A DNA stretch of 43,211 nt from Bacteroidota bacterium (lineage in GTDB: Bacteria > Bacteroidota > Ignavibacteria > Palsa-1295): contig JAUZOQ010000021.1 of assembly GCA_030706385.1 (NCBI GenBank), forward strand, positions 1-43,211. The letters run 5' to 3'. The position numbers and the translations under genes were made by a program. This document shows, piece after piece, positions 26,604-34,764 of the stretch. Each line of letters starts with the position of its first letter. The first letter of the stretch is position 1. The notes under the pieces are model-generated. The model was not told where the DNA came from and did not search any database. It was given only the letters and a program-made list of their open reading frames with translations.

Positions 26604-28130
26604 ATGCGCAAAGAACTCGCCGCACTCTCAAAAGAAACGCTGATCTACGGAGGCAGCACGGTTATCGTGCGCTTCCTGAATTTTCTGCTCGTTCCGTTTT
26701 ATGTCAATGTTCTTGCTACGACGGCAGAGTATGGTGTTACCGGATCGGTCTATGCCTGGATCGCTTTCCTGAATGTGATCTATCCTCTTGGCTTGGAAGG
26801 TGCGTTCTTCCGCTACGCTTCGCGCGGCGAGGATGAAGTTGCCGATCAAGCGAACGAGCGGAAGCTATTCAGCTCATCGTTCAACATTCTCGCCATCTTC
26901 GGAGTCCTGCTCTCGCTTGCAATCTTCTTCCTGGCTTCCGTGATCGCTCCTCCGATCTTTCACGATCCGAAAATGGATATTACGCCGCAACTTCCGATGT
27001 TCATCCGCGTGATCCGCTATTCTTCGATCATCATGCTCTTCGATAGTCTTTCCGTTCTTCCATTCGCAGCGTTGCGTCTCGAGAGAAAGCCAAAAATATT
27101 CGGATTGATCAAGATCATGAACGTCGTCACAATGCTGGCGCTGAATTTTATCCTGATACTGGGAATGCATACGGGAGTTGAAGGCATATTCATTGCCAAT
27201 ATGATCGCCTCGATACTGACATTTGTTATCCTCATTCCGACATTCTACAAAAAATGGGCGCTGAGTTTTGACCGCGCCGCGATTAGAAGGATGCTTCCGT
27301 TCGGATTAACGAATGTGCCGGCCTATCTTGGAGCAATGATGGTGCAAGTTATCGATCGGCCGATCGTGCAAACGTATCTCGGGCTTGGCGCTGTCGGAGT
27401 CTACCAGGCGAACTACCGAATGGGATTTATCATGATGGTTTTTGTCAGCCTATTCGAATATGCCTGGCGTCCTTTCTTTATGAGGCAGCATAAGACGAAC
27501 GATGCTCAGGCGCGCATTCTCTTTGCCCGCATCTTCACGTACTTCATGCTGATCTCTCTTGTCGCATTTTTGCTGCTGGCATTTTTCCTTCCGTACATCC
27601 TGACAACTCCGATCTTCGGGCGGCAGCTTTTGCCGCTGCGCTATGCCGGAGGGATGTCTATTATTCCTGTCGTCCTCTTTGCCTATATTTTTCAGGGAAT
27701 GTATACGAATTTCATTGCCGGTATATATATAGAAGAGAAGAACAGGTCCTTACCCCTGATCACGGGACTGGGAGCAGCTACGAATATCATCGTGAATGTT
27801 ATCCTCATTCCGATCATGGGAATCATGGGAGCGGCGATCGCAACTCTGGCTGCCTACATCGTGATGGCATTTGCAATTTATCGTGTAGCCCAGAAGGCAT
27901 ATTTTATCGCTTACGACTGGAACCGAGTTGGGCGGCTTTTTCTTATCGTCGGCTTGGCGTATGGCGCCGAACGCTTCATCGTTCTGGAAAATATCATGAC
28001 CGATGCAACATGGCTGTTCCTTCTCCGTCTTGGTCTGACGGGAGTAGCAGTGGTCACTCTTTCATTAACGGGATTCTTTTCCGAACGGGAGATAAAATTC
28101 TTGAAAGAAAAATTACGAATTGCACGATAA
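26604..28130 (+). CDS. Polysaccharide flippase (Wzx/MOP superfamily)
   Basis: The 508-residue protein has about 12-14 hydrophobic spans and no large soluble domain. It belongs to the MOP flippase superfamily, whose Wzx members move undecaprenyl-linked sugar units across the inner membrane for O-antigen or exopolysaccharide assembly. Characteristic segments include YGGSTVIVRFLNFLLVPFYV at the N-terminus, LPFGLTNVPAYLGAMMVQVI near the middle, and YQANYRMGFIMMVFVSLFEY with WRPFFMRQ. No glycosyltransferase gene is next to it in this window, so it is isolated from a polysaccharide cluster here. It has a strong promoter with a very short leader, and a terminator directly behind the stop. Confidence 0.9.
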   Translation: MRKELAALSKETLIYGGSTVIVRFLNFLLVPFYVNVLATTAEYGVTGSVYAWIAFLNVIYPLGLEGAFFRYASRGEDEVADQANERKLFSSSFNILAIFGVLLSLAIFFLASVIAPPIFHDPKMDITPQLPMFIRVIRYSSIIMLFDSLSVLPFAALRLERKPKIFGLIKIMNVVTMLALNFILILGMHTGVEGIFIANMIASILTFVILIPTFYKKWALSFDRAAIRRMLPFGLTNVPAYLGAMMVQVIDRPIVQTYLGLGAVGVYQANYRMGFIMMVFVSLFEYAWRPFFMRQHKTNDAQARILFARIFTYFMLISLVAFLLLAFFLPYILTTPIFGRQLLPLRYAGGMSIIPVVLFAYIFQGMYTNFIAGIYIEEKNRSLPLITGLGAATNIIVNVILIPIMGIMGAAIATLAAYIVMAFAIYRVAQKAYFIAYDWNRVGRLFLIVGLAYGAERFIVLENIMTDATWLFLLRLGLTGVAVVTLSLTGFFSEREIKFLKEKLRIAR

Positions 28131-28157
28131 AAAAAAGCCGGACTTCGCCGGCTTTTT
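28131..28157 (+). terminator. Intrinsic terminator of the flippase gene
   Basis: Starting right after the TAA, an A run and GCCGG pair with CCGGC and a T run around a 6-base loop. The structure can also stop the convergent minus-strand gene. Confidence 0.88.
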
Positions 28158-28178
28158 TCTTTCCCATACATGGCAATC

Positions 28179-28409
28179 TCAAATCCTGTCGAGCTTCAGT
28201 CCTTTAATCGAACCGCCGCTGCTTGAAAGCGATGGGCGGTCGTTGGATACGATCGAAAGCCTATCAAGAACGATCTCGCGCGCAAGCTTTTCAGCATGGA
28301 TCGAATCCGATAGTTCATGATAGAGTTCAGGTCCTGAATGAGCAGGGCTTGAGGGAGCCGACAGAATATTATCTGTGCTGTAGTGAGAAAAGTCGTTACC
28401 GTACTGCAT
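28179..28409 (-). CDS. Small hypothetical protein
   Basis: From the ATG at 28409 the frame encodes 76 residues (MQYGNDFSHYSTDNILSAPS...). It has a polar N-terminal half, a helix-prone centre (LYHELSDSIHAEKLAREIVL) and a Ser/Gly-rich end (LSSSGGSIKGLKLDRI). A longer start at 28466 is possible. It ends near the shared terminator at 28131-28157. The charge pattern of the central helix is somewhat like that of small anti-sigma proteins such as FlgM, but that is too weak to name it. It may be real because the helical pattern is coherent; no family was recognised. Confidence 0.4.
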   Translation of the reverse strand: MQYGNDFSHYSTDNILSAPSSPAHSGPELYHELSDSIHAEKLAREIVLDRLSIVSNDRPSLSSSGGSIKGLKLDRI

Positions 28410-28701
28410 ATGGATGCTCCTTTTTCTGAGGGGATGAAAACGGAAACAATAGGCTAATATAACCACCCGCTCCGAGTATTTGGTTCACCATATCGGCATC
28501 CTAAATTCCTCACGCTATTCTATAAAAAGGAACGATGGTTGTTGTATCGTAAGTCATTACATTCTAATAACTTATAAGCAGGCCATTTCATGCGTAGGAA
28601 TTGAAACCACATTCAAGAAAACGAAAAAAAAGAAGATTTTCTCAGTTTCCAATTAAACCTTCTCTTTCTAAATATCTCAATTATTGTAGACAAAAAAGTT
28701 T

Positions 28702-28816
28702 GTGGCAAAGGGTAAGTCCTTACCACGCCGATTCTTTCGGGGGAAAGAATGCAGGGGCGGCTGAAGATGGATGCAACAATTGGAGCATCCCTCGGAATCC
28801 GCCCTTGTTGTTTTTT
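28702..28816 (+). ncRNA. Candidate structured RNA ending in a terminator-like stem
   Basis: Successive helices are visible on the plus strand. GGTAA/TTACC (28711-28715 with 28720-28724) comes first. Next is a perfect 8-bp ATTCTTTC/GAAAGAAT with a GGGG loop (28731-28750). GGATGC/GCATCC (28769-28790) is nested inside an outer GGGCGG/CCGCCC pair (28755-28760 with 28799-28804), directly followed by TTGTTGTTTTTT. The last 16 bases, CCGCCCTTGTTGTTTT, are repeated exactly at the terminator of the next gene (31452-31467). No named RNA family (6S, SRP, RNase P, tmRNA) was recognised, and no convincing promoter was found just upstream. Confidence 0.35.
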
Positions 28817-28909
28817 GAGCTTCAGAATTTTGCGCAATGCGAACCTCCTATATCGAACTCATTGAGAATAATCCTCTTACAACTTTTCTTCAAAAATATT
28901 CGGAAAAAA

Positions 28910-28941
28910 TTTGGTTTTGGTTGGATAATGTCTTATTTTTG
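28910..28941 (+). promoter_or_regulatory. Bacteroidota-type promoter
   Basis: TTTG (28910-28913) and TATTTTTG (28934-28941) are spaced 20 bases apart, an excellent -33/-7 match. It probably drives the 741-residue protein gene through a leader of about 240 bases. Confidence 0.62.
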
Positions 28942-29184
28942 CGCGCCGATAATCTTCCCCATTATCCGTCCCACATATATTGATCATTAGTTGCTTTCAA
29001 AAAGGGACTTGTCCACAGCTGTCCTTATTCGATCCGGATGTCAGTTAGCTAAAATGTAACGAATTGGTATTCACCAAATAATACACAGAACGTAGTTTAG
29101 TCGAACTCAAGCATCCGAGCGGAGTCCGCCGAAAATCCGAACAAAGAGTAGGCGCCTTATTCATTAATTCTATCATATGTCCAA

Positions 29185-31410
29185 ATGAAAAATGACACGA
29201 CCAGGGTCTTACCGTTAACTCTTGACGGCAAGCCCGAGAAGCCTATCGCCCTTCGGGCATTCCTCTTCGATCGCCAAGGTGCTCTGTTGGAGATAGCCGA
29301 CGTAAAAAATGATCAAGCGTCATTCTCTACGTCGTTTCGCTCCGTGCGCGACGTGCGCGTATTGATCGCACCGGCCGACGAAGGAAATAAAAACATCGAT
29401 TCGATCGAATCGCTGAACCGATATAAACCCTACGAACCTGTATTCTCGATCGGCGAGAAGGGAGTATTGCAAACTCTTCCGATCCCTCAACTCTATTGGT
29501 GCTGGTGGGTCCGCAAACATTGCAGAGTCACCGGAACGGTGAAAAAAACTTTCGACATCAATGGTTTTTCGGAAGTGAAAACGATCTGCGACGTTCGCGT
29601 TCATATTTGTGAAGTCGATCGCATTTCCTGGATCATCTACCGGATTCCCGATTACATTATCGATAAGATCCGGCTCGAGCTGATTGCCCAGCCCGTGCTC
29701 GTGCATCCGATCGGTCCTGACCCCGGTCCGGAATTGATCAGCGAAGCACCGCAGCTTCGCACGCAATTACTATCGAAAAAAACGGCTCCTGCTCACGGGT
29801 TTACTGCAGCGAAATCGGTCCAGTCTGCAAAAGCGCAAGTACCTTCTCACCTCCAGTCACAGCTTCAGAATGCATCGCTTAGCGAAGTTCGAAATATCAT
29901 CATCAAGAATTTCGGTATCCTGCATCCGATCTTCTGTCTGTGGCCATGGTGGTGGCCGTGGTTCTATACGTGCACGGAGATCGCCGTCGTTACGACCGAT
30001 CTGAATGGGCGCTTCGATGTCAATCTCGATTTCTGGGATTGCGCGAACGATCCGATCGATCTCTACTTCTGGGTCGAGTATAATATTGGCGGAGTCTGGA
30101 CAACAGTGTATCATCCTTCGATACCATGCCACACATATTGGAATTTTGCCTGCGGCAGCGATATCACGATATGGCTAACCGATCCGCGCGTTCTCTGGGG
30201 ATGCCATAATGTGCTCGATGGTGAAGTCCTGTGGGTGAAAACTGTCGGCTGGAATACGAGCGTCACACATATCAAACAAATCGATGAGTGGCGACTTCCG
30301 CCGGCATACGGAACAACGGCCTTTGTCGGAGTGCCGAACTTCAATAAGATCGGACTCACTGACGGAAGTTATTACGATAGTCCGAACACGTACGGCGATT
30401 TCCGCCGGCCATTTGGCGGGACGATCAACTTCATCATTCAATTCGGCGATGGCTTTCCGAATAACGGAGGCATGTATTACCGGTGGTCGTACCGGAAGCT
30501 TCGGAATGCACTGCTCAATCCGCAGCTTACAGGATGGTCGCCACTGACGAATGCAATTGCAAAAGGCTATACCTATATTGATGGCATGGGTCACTTCCAG
30601 TCCAATTCGATAGGACTTGGCCCGCTTACCGTCAATGGTGTTGCCAATCTCTTCCGCATTCCCGTTGCGAACTTGCCGGGAGCAAGCGCTCCATTCAACG
30701 TACCCGAGGCTTTCCCGCACTGGGACCAGAATACCGTAACAGCATCATTCGATTCGAGATCGCTTTCCGGAGGCGATGGCCTCTACGAATTCAAACTCGA
30801 AGTCTTCGATAGCAACGGAAATGCTGTTGCCCTTCCGCGCAACGTCTACCAGGTTCCGGATCCAGGTACCTTTGTTCCCTCGATCGATGCTCCGAACGAG
30901 TATCTCAACTTAAGCGGCAGCAATGCGAATTCGTACAAGATGAATATGCGGATCGATAACAACCTTCCTCTTGCCGAGATCTACAAAGTGCAGATCCTGC
31001 AGGGTGGAATCTATGTCGATGCGGCAAGCGATTGCTGCGGATTTGTCAAGTACAATCTTGCCGATATCAATAATCCGAATCTGATCAAGATCACCTTCAA
31101 AGCCTACCATCCGTATAACTTTGCGGATTTCTGGTTCGGCATTCAGAAAGGGACTTGCTACGATCCGGGTCAGCGAGCAGCAACCGATGCTGCTTCGATG
31201 GTTATCGGCAATACGAACGGCTACACGCGCGACGGGTTCTGGCTTTATAGCAAGACCTTCTCGCCTGCAACATTGCTCGGCATCTGCCTTGCCGAAGAAA
31301 AAGCAGCCTTTGCCGAAATGCTGACTGTCGAGCCTCTTTCTACCGACGGTACCTATCAGGCCTATGGCACGATCGGAACGACCGTCGCATTCGCGATCGA
31401 ACCGATCTAA
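29185..31410 (+). CDS. Large unsecreted protein with Trp/Cys clusters, function unknown
   Basis: The 741-residue protein has no signal peptide, membrane span or sorting domain at either end. A tryptophan-rich, Cys-bounded string is at 105-113 (WCWWVRKHC), followed by a carboxypeptidase-regulatory or transthyretin-like Ig fold (~113-170, GTVKKTFDINGFSEVKTICD, VRVHICEVDRISWIIYRIPD). A second cluster CLWPWWWPWF lies at 251-260, followed by TDLNGRFDVNLDF, a second Ig-like unit. The C-terminal part is beta-rich with a cysteine pair (DCCGF). I recall similar 'CxxxxWPW' multi-Ig proteins near contractile injection systems, but none is visible here. It ends just before a strong terminator. Confidence 0.82.
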   Translation: MKNDTTRVLPLTLDGKPEKPIALRAFLFDRQGALLEIADVKNDQASFSTSFRSVRDVRVLIAPADEGNKNIDSIESLNRYKPYEPVFSIGEKGVLQTLPIPQLYWCWWVRKHCRVTGTVKKTFDINGFSEVKTICDVRVHICEVDRISWIIYRIPDYIIDKIRLELIAQPVLVHPIGPDPGPELISEAPQLRTQLLSKKTAPAHGFTAAKSVQSAKAQVPSHLQSQLQNASLSEVRNIIIKNFGILHPIFCLWPWWWPWFYTCTEIAVVTTDLNGRFDVNLDFWDCANDPIDLYFWVEYNIGGVWTTVYHPSIPCHTYWNFACGSDITIWLTDPRVLWGCHNVLDGEVLWVKTVGWNTSVTHIKQIDEWRLPPAYGTTAFVGVPNFNKIGLTDGSYYDSPNTYGDFRRPFGGTINFIIQFGDGFPNNGGMYYRWSYRKLRNALLNPQLTGWSPLTNAIAKGYTYIDGMGHFQSNSIGLGPLTVNGVANLFRIPVANLPGASAPFNVPEAFPHWDQNTVTASFDSRSLSGGDGLYEFKLEVFDSNGNAVALPRNVYQVPDPGTFVPSIDAPNEYLNLSGSNANSYKMNMRIDNNLPLAEIYKVQILQGGIYVDAASDCCGFVKYNLADINNPNLIKITFKAYHPYNFADFWFGIQKGTCYDPGQRAATDAASMVIGNTNGYTRDGFWLYSKTFSPATLLGICLAEEKAAFAEMLTVEPLSTDGTYQAYGTIGTTVAFAIEPI

Positions 31411-31432
31411 TTCGATCACCATATCGGATTTC

Positions 31433-31467
31433 AAGGGCGGCGGAATTCGGGCCGCCCTTGTTGTTTT
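31433..31467 (+). terminator. Intrinsic terminator of the 741-residue protein gene
   Basis: AAGGGCGGC and GCCGCCCTT form a 9-bp stem with a 9-base loop followed by GTTGTTTT. Its 3' half, CCGCCCTTGTTGTTTT, equals the end of the candidate RNA at 28799-28814. Confidence 0.85.
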
Positions 31468-31490
31468 AAATAAATGGATCACGGCCTCTG

Positions 31491-31498
31491 TATCTTTG
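31491..31498 (+). promoter_or_regulatory. Candidate -7 element (TATCTTTG)
   Basis: It matches TAnnTTTG and lies 20 bases before the ATG at 31519. The nearest TTG upstream (31461-31463) is 27 bases away, longer than usual. Confidence 0.42.
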
Positions 31499-31518
31499 CC
31501 TCCGAAAGGAAATCCATC

Positions 31519-32085
31519 ATGAATAAACGGGACACGATCGCCGTAGTTTTTCGAGTCGTTGCTGTCTTCATTTTCTTCATCAGCCTGGCAATCATTCCGA
31601 CCCTGATCTGGGAATGGTCTCTCGGTGAAATTCAATCATCTCTTGGGATGAAGGTCATCAAGACGATTCTTGTCCTCGGCATTCCGGGAATTGTCATTTA
31701 TCTTATCTGGAATCGAAGCGACTGGATCGCCGACAAGATCCTCGCTCCTTTTGGCATGGATGAATTATGGGTAGATGAAACCGATGGAACTGTGGAGAAT
31801 GCTGTTGTTCAGGAATCGACGATCACGCACTTAACGCGCAATGAAATTGAGTCCATCGCATTATCGGTTATCGGAATATTTGTATTTGTGAATGCTCTTC
31901 CGGATTTTCTTGCTCGTCTCATCATTATGCTCACATCCGGGAGTCCGATGTTCGTGTTTCCTACGGACTACAAATACCTGGTCGTGCCGGCCATGAAGTT
32001 AGGCTTCGCCGTTTGGCTTATCTTTCGCGCGAATCATCTGGTATCCTGGCTCGGCCGCTGGCGGGAGTTGCGGATGAAGGATTAG
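31519..32085 (+). CDS. Small integral membrane protein, function unknown
   Basis: From the ATG at 31519 (GAAAGGA upstream as Shine-Dalgarno) the protein has 188 residues and starts MNKRDTIAVVFRVVAVFIFF. Four hydrophobic segments are visible: near the N-terminus, VIKTILVLGIPGIVIYLIW, ALSVIGIFVFVNALPDFLARLI, and LVVPAMKLGFAVWLIF. A soluble stretch between spans 2 and 3 is acidic (DELWVDETDGTVE). No family was recognised. Its stop overlaps the stop of the convergent minus-strand gene by 4 bases (32082-32085). Confidence 0.75.
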   Translation: MNKRDTIAVVFRVVAVFIFFISLAIIPTLIWEWSLGEIQSSLGMKVIKTILVLGIPGIVIYLIWNRSDWIADKILAPFGMDELWVDETDGTVENAVVQESTITHLTRNEIESIALSVIGIFVFVNALPDFLARLIIMLTSGSPMFVFPTDYKYLVVPAMKLGFAVWLIFRANHLVSWLGRWRELRMKD

Positions 32086-32486
32086 ATCACGCTCGTTATC
32101 GGCGCTGCCAGCCGGAAGCTGATCGCGCTCATGCCATTTTCATCCTTGCACTTAAGCAGCGAAAGTCCGACAGTCATATAATCACCCGTTCCATACCTCG
32201 AGTATTTTGCTTCGCGATACGTTGCCTGCTTGAAAGCGAGCAGATACATGAGAAGGGTATTCGTTGCAGTTTGCGGCATCGGATTGACAGAAGTACGAAG
32301 AATGTAGTGATCGTCAGTTGTCGATCCTCCCGGGCATCCACACGGAGTTTCCTCCTCCGGAGCAGTCTGCAAGCTGACTGCAGCAAGAGGTAACGAACCC
32401 GCCGGTTGTAACGGAAATATGGAAGTCAGCGAAGGCACTTCGATCCAGGGATCGGAAGTCGAGTTTCTATAACGTAGTAAAAGCAT
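32082..32486 (-). CDS. Small phage-like protein of unknown function (end of head-gene set)
   Basis: From the ATG at 32486 the protein has 134 residues starting MLLLRYRNSTSDPWIEVPSL. A Cys-rich spacer (CGCPGGSTTDDHYIL) separates two beta-containing parts; the end reads AISFRLAAPITSVI. An extended start at 32594 would add 36 hydrophobic residues encoded by an A/T-rich repeat tract, which is unlikely. It is the last minus-strand gene of the phage-like set and sits where a tail-completion or tail-terminator protein might be, but no specific homology is visible. Its stop overlaps that of the convergent membrane-protein gene. Confidence 0.5.
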   Translation of the reverse strand: MLLLRYRNSTSDPWIEVPSLTSIFPLQPAGSLPLAAVSLQTAPEEETPCGCPGGSTTDDHYILRTSVNPMPQTATNTLLMYLLAFKQATYREAKYSRYGTGDYMTVGLSLLKCKDENGMSAISFRLAAPITSVI

Positions 32487-32490
32487 AGGC

Positions 32491-32535
32491 GAATGTAAAT
32501 ATAAGAATGTAAAATGTAAAATTAAAAATGTAAAA
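32491..32535. repeat. Tandem ATGTAAA-type period-7/8 microrepeat
   Basis: Several copies of ATGTAAA and close variants (AATGTAAA, ATGTAAA, ATTAAA) follow each other just 5' of the ATG of the minus-strand 32082-32486 gene. Confidence 0.65.
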
Positions 32536-32641
32536 GAAAAGGGGAAATCGGTCGATAATTCGGGAAATACTCTGGGGAGAGTTGGTGTTTGCATTCAGAC
32601 ACAGCTCACACTGGCATTTTTTATTCAAAAACCTTACGACT

Positions 32642-33625
32642 ATGAAACAGATCATTATCCTCTGCATGCTTTGCATCGCAATTTCCGTTCATGCTTCCGT
32701 ACCGAAACAGATCTCCGTTCAGGGAGAGCTTCGCGACGGAACCGGTAAACTCGTTACCGGTACTCACGTTCTGAAACTGAAACTCTATACCGATATGACA
32801 GCCGGTACTTTGCTCTACAGTGATGTCGAATCAGTGACACTGGATAACGGCATCTATGTAACCTTTCTTGGCAATCAAATCCCTTTGCCGGATTCTTTAA
32901 CATTTAGTGAGCAGTACTATCTGGGCATTTCAATCGATAATGGCGCCGAAATATCGCCTCGATTGGTACTGACTCCGGTACCGAATGCCATTTACTCGCT
33001 TCGTGCCGGTATTGCCGATAGCCTCAACCCTGCTGCTTCGGCGAATCCGAGCGGTGCGGCCGGCGGCGATCTATCAGGTTCGTATCCGAAGCCCGTTGTT
33101 GCTGCCATTCAATCGCAACCCGTTGCTCCCGGAATTCCGGCAAAAGGACAGACGCTGACCTGGGACGGAACGCAGTGGGCTCCTTCATCGGCAAATACGC
33201 CTGTTGCTTTCAACGTGCTCGGCGGCACATTCCAATCGCTGACTACGGGAGTAAACAATAAGATCGATTTCACCCAGAATTCCAATTCGGGTGCATTCGA
33301 TGATGGCGGCAATTTTTCTCTTGCCAATGATGTGTTCACCGCTCCTTCTGATGGATATTATTATTTTCATGCCATCGTCACCCTCGATACCAGAAGCCAA
33401 GGCGTAATGCAGGTCTATATGTACTTTGCCGTTAATGGCAACACCAGTGCTTACAACCGTTTTTATGATCTCTATAGCGGTTATCCTGCAATGCAGCTTG
33501 GTATGCCTCTGAAGCTTAAGGCCGGCGATCAAGTAAGCTTGCTGGTAAATCCCGATAAGACCGTCACAACCATGGGCGGCAACTCCTACGGAGTTGTTCG
33601 TTTTTCCGGATTCAAGATCAACTGA
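32642..33625 (+). CDS. Secreted protein with C1q-like C-terminal domain (paralogue 1 of 4)
   Basis: From the ATG at 32642 (context TACGACTATG) the protein has 327 residues. A signal peptide starts MKQIIILCMLCIAISVHA. The next block, PKQISVQGELRDGTGKLVTG to TPVPNAIYSLRAGIADSL, is the N-terminal module common in Bacteroidota secreted fibre proteins. A GGDLSGSYPKPVVAAIQSQP phrase, typical of phage tail fibres, links to the C-terminal ~130 residues. There FTAPSDGYYYFHAIVTLD and VSLLVN lead to the closing VVRFSGFKIN, the pattern of a C1q/TNF-like jelly-roll domain. Such domains trimerise and bind ligands. It is separated from the other three paralogues by two phage-like genes on the opposite strand. 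Confidence 0.8.
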   Translation: MKQIIILCMLCIAISVHASVPKQISVQGELRDGTGKLVTGTHVLKLKLYTDMTAGTLLYSDVESVTLDNGIYVTFLGNQIPLPDSLTFSEQYYLGISIDNGAEISPRLVLTPVPNAIYSLRAGIADSLNPAASANPSGAAGGDLSGSYPKPVVAAIQSQPVAPGIPAKGQTLTWDGTQWAPSSANTPVAFNVLGGTFQSLTTGVNNKIDFTQNSNSGAFDDGGNFSLANDVFTAPSDGYYYFHAIVTLDTRSQGVMQVYMYFAVNGNTSAYNRFYDLYSGYPAMQLGMPLKLKAGDQVSLLVNPDKTVTTMGGNSYGVVRFSGFKIN

Positions 33626-33627
33626 TC

Positions 33628-34071
33628 TTAGAATAACGTAAAGACATATTTTCCCGATACGCTGACAACGAACCGAGTATCGCCGAGCATAAGCACCGGT
33701 GCTTTTGTTGTGGTGATCATGGTGCGTTCGATGCGATAGGATTCTCCCGGACTGACGGAAGGCGGAATGTAGAGCGGATCGTTCAGGAATCGCTCGATAA
33801 TATTCGTCATATCGGAATGATTGAGATATGCATTATCAATTCCTCGAAGCGGCAGTGTGTAATACGCTGTCACTACAAACTCCTGTTCACCGGCAGTGGC
33901 TTTTCCGGTGAGATCGAAATGCGTATAGGTTGTCTTGCCAAGATCGAAACTGAAACACGGGAATCCCGATAAGGGAAGTTTCTTCAGATCGAAGTGCTGA
34001 ATGTTCTGCCAGCCTGAATACGTGACAAGCTGCAGAATGCATGAAGTACGAAAATTTTGTTCGCGAGTCAT
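33628..34071 (-). CDS. Phage-like minor structural protein (putative head-tail or tail-completion)
   Basis: The 147-residue protein (MTREQNFRTSCILQLVTYSG...) lies directly downstream of the gp6-like connector gene on the same strand. In HK97-like phages that position is occupied by head-closure or tail-completion proteins. No domain can be named by eye. The strands FVVTAYYTLPLRGI, ESYRIERTMITTTK and DTRFVVSVSGKYVFTLF suggest a small beta-rich protein. It could equally be an unrelated cargo gene. Its stop is three bases from the stop of the convergent C1q gene (33625). Confidence 0.5.
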   Translation of the reverse strand: MTREQNFRTSCILQLVTYSGWQNIQHFDLKKLPLSGFPCFSFDLGKTTYTHFDLTGKATAGEQEFVVTAYYTLPLRGIDNAYLNHSDMTNIIERFLNDPLYIPPSVSPGESYRIERTMITTTKAPVLMLGDTRFVVSVSGKYVFTLF

Positions 34072-34110
34072 AGCATTATATGTTAAGGATTAGAGAACTT
34101 GGCGGGTAGA

Positions 34111-34184
34111 CAGTTTACAGTAAGCAGTTAGCAGAAAGATTATTCCTTGCCTACTGCCTACTGCAAACTGCTTACTGCAAACTC
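34111..34184. repeat. Imperfect 24-bp inverted repeat built of heptamers
   Basis: CAGTTTACAGTAAGCAGTTA followed by GCAG (34111-34134) pairs with CTGCAAACTGCTTACTGCAA plus ACTC (34161-34184); 21 of 24 positions match, with a 26-base spacer. The right arm and spacer show heptamers of the type NNACTGC. It lies upstream of the 34071 start and reaches the stop of the connector gene. Confidence 0.75.
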
Positions 34185-34764
34185 AAACAGCAATCCGCTT
34201 GTACGGCGCCAGCATTTCTTTTTGCCGTGCGCTGAGTTCGATATAGCGGATGCGATCGGAAGTCGTATCGAGCTTATCGGATTCGCTGAAAGCTCCGAGC
34301 CTTCCGCCGCCTTGTTTGGATTCTTCGAAGATGACGGCAGCGATCTCCGTAATGACTTGCTTCACCATTTCCGGACACCGAAGAGTTGTCGGTAGATTAT
34401 AGGTGAGCCGGTGTTCGAAACATCGTTCGAATTTTCTTCCGGCGGTAACGACGAGTATCCCTTTGGCCATCAAAAATGCTTCGGATATATCGACGATCGT
34501 TTCGCTGCCTGAGCTATCATAATATTTCCAACTCAGCAACGCTCCAGCCGGATCATTAAGTCGTTGAACGCGACGGCCGTTGCCGAAGAAAACCTCGGTC
34601 TTCTCCGCACCCGGAGTATAGTCGCGGTCAAGGTAGGTATAGACTCTCTCAGTTGCTGTATCGAGAAGTATTTGGTAGAATGCAAGGATCGTTGTATCGG
34701 TCGTTGAATCCTTGAGGTAATTCTGAAAGTCGCTTAACGCGACAGGAGATGGGTAGGTGGGCAT
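34183..34764 (-). CDS. Phage head-tail connector-like protein (gp6-like)
   Basis: This 193-residue protein (MPTYPSPVALSDFQNYLKDS...) is mostly alpha-helical and resembles the HK97 gp6-type / DNA-packaging 'head-tail connector' family: an N-terminal helix with FYQILLDTATERVYTYLDRD, then a beta-containing centre (VEVFFGNGRRVQRL-like segment) and a helical C-terminal half (CPEMVKQVITEIAAVIFEES). These proteins form the ring under the portal in siphoviruses. Its order after protease and capsid fits a head module. The identification rests on pattern and order rather than on diagnostic residues, and a profile search would settle it. Confidence 0.62.
   Translation of the reverse strand: MPTYPSPVALSDFQNYLKDSTTDTTILAFYQILLDTATERVYTYLDRDYTPGAEKTEVFFGNGRRVQRLNDPAGALLSWKYYDSSGSETIVDISEAFLMAKGILVVTAGRKFERCFEHRLTYNLPTTLRCPEMVKQVITEIAAVIFEESKQGGGRLGAFSESDKLDTTSDRIRYIELSARQKEMLAPYKRIAV

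Larger units (their letters stand above)
28410..29184 (+). other. Gene-poor region with a structured-RNA candidate and a promoter
   Basis: No credible coding frame fills this ~775-base stretch. It contains the hairpin-rich segment 28702-28816 and a strong -33/-7 promoter at 28910-28941, both listed separately. Bases 28942-29184 would be the long leader of the 741-residue protein gene. The rest is A/T-rich and shows nothing more. Confidence 0.6.

Noticed and set aside
7053-28130. tRNA genes or rRNA genes in intergenic gaps
   Set aside because: No cloverleaf with a TTCGA-type loop and acceptor stem was found in the gaps checked by eye; a tRNA search was not run.
28594-28607. GTAGGAATTGAAAC, resembling the 3' end of some CRISPR repeats
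   Set aside because: Only one copy is present, with no spaced direct repeats and no cas genes in the window.
28613-28837. 74-codon minus-strand frame across the candidate RNA
   Set aside because: The product is basic and low-complexity, no start signal is evident, and the stem-loop structure explains the sequence better.
30910-31635. 241-codon minus-strand frame opposite the 741-residue protein gene
   Set aside because: It is a shadow of the real frame: it overlaps the terminator and has no start signal or domain.
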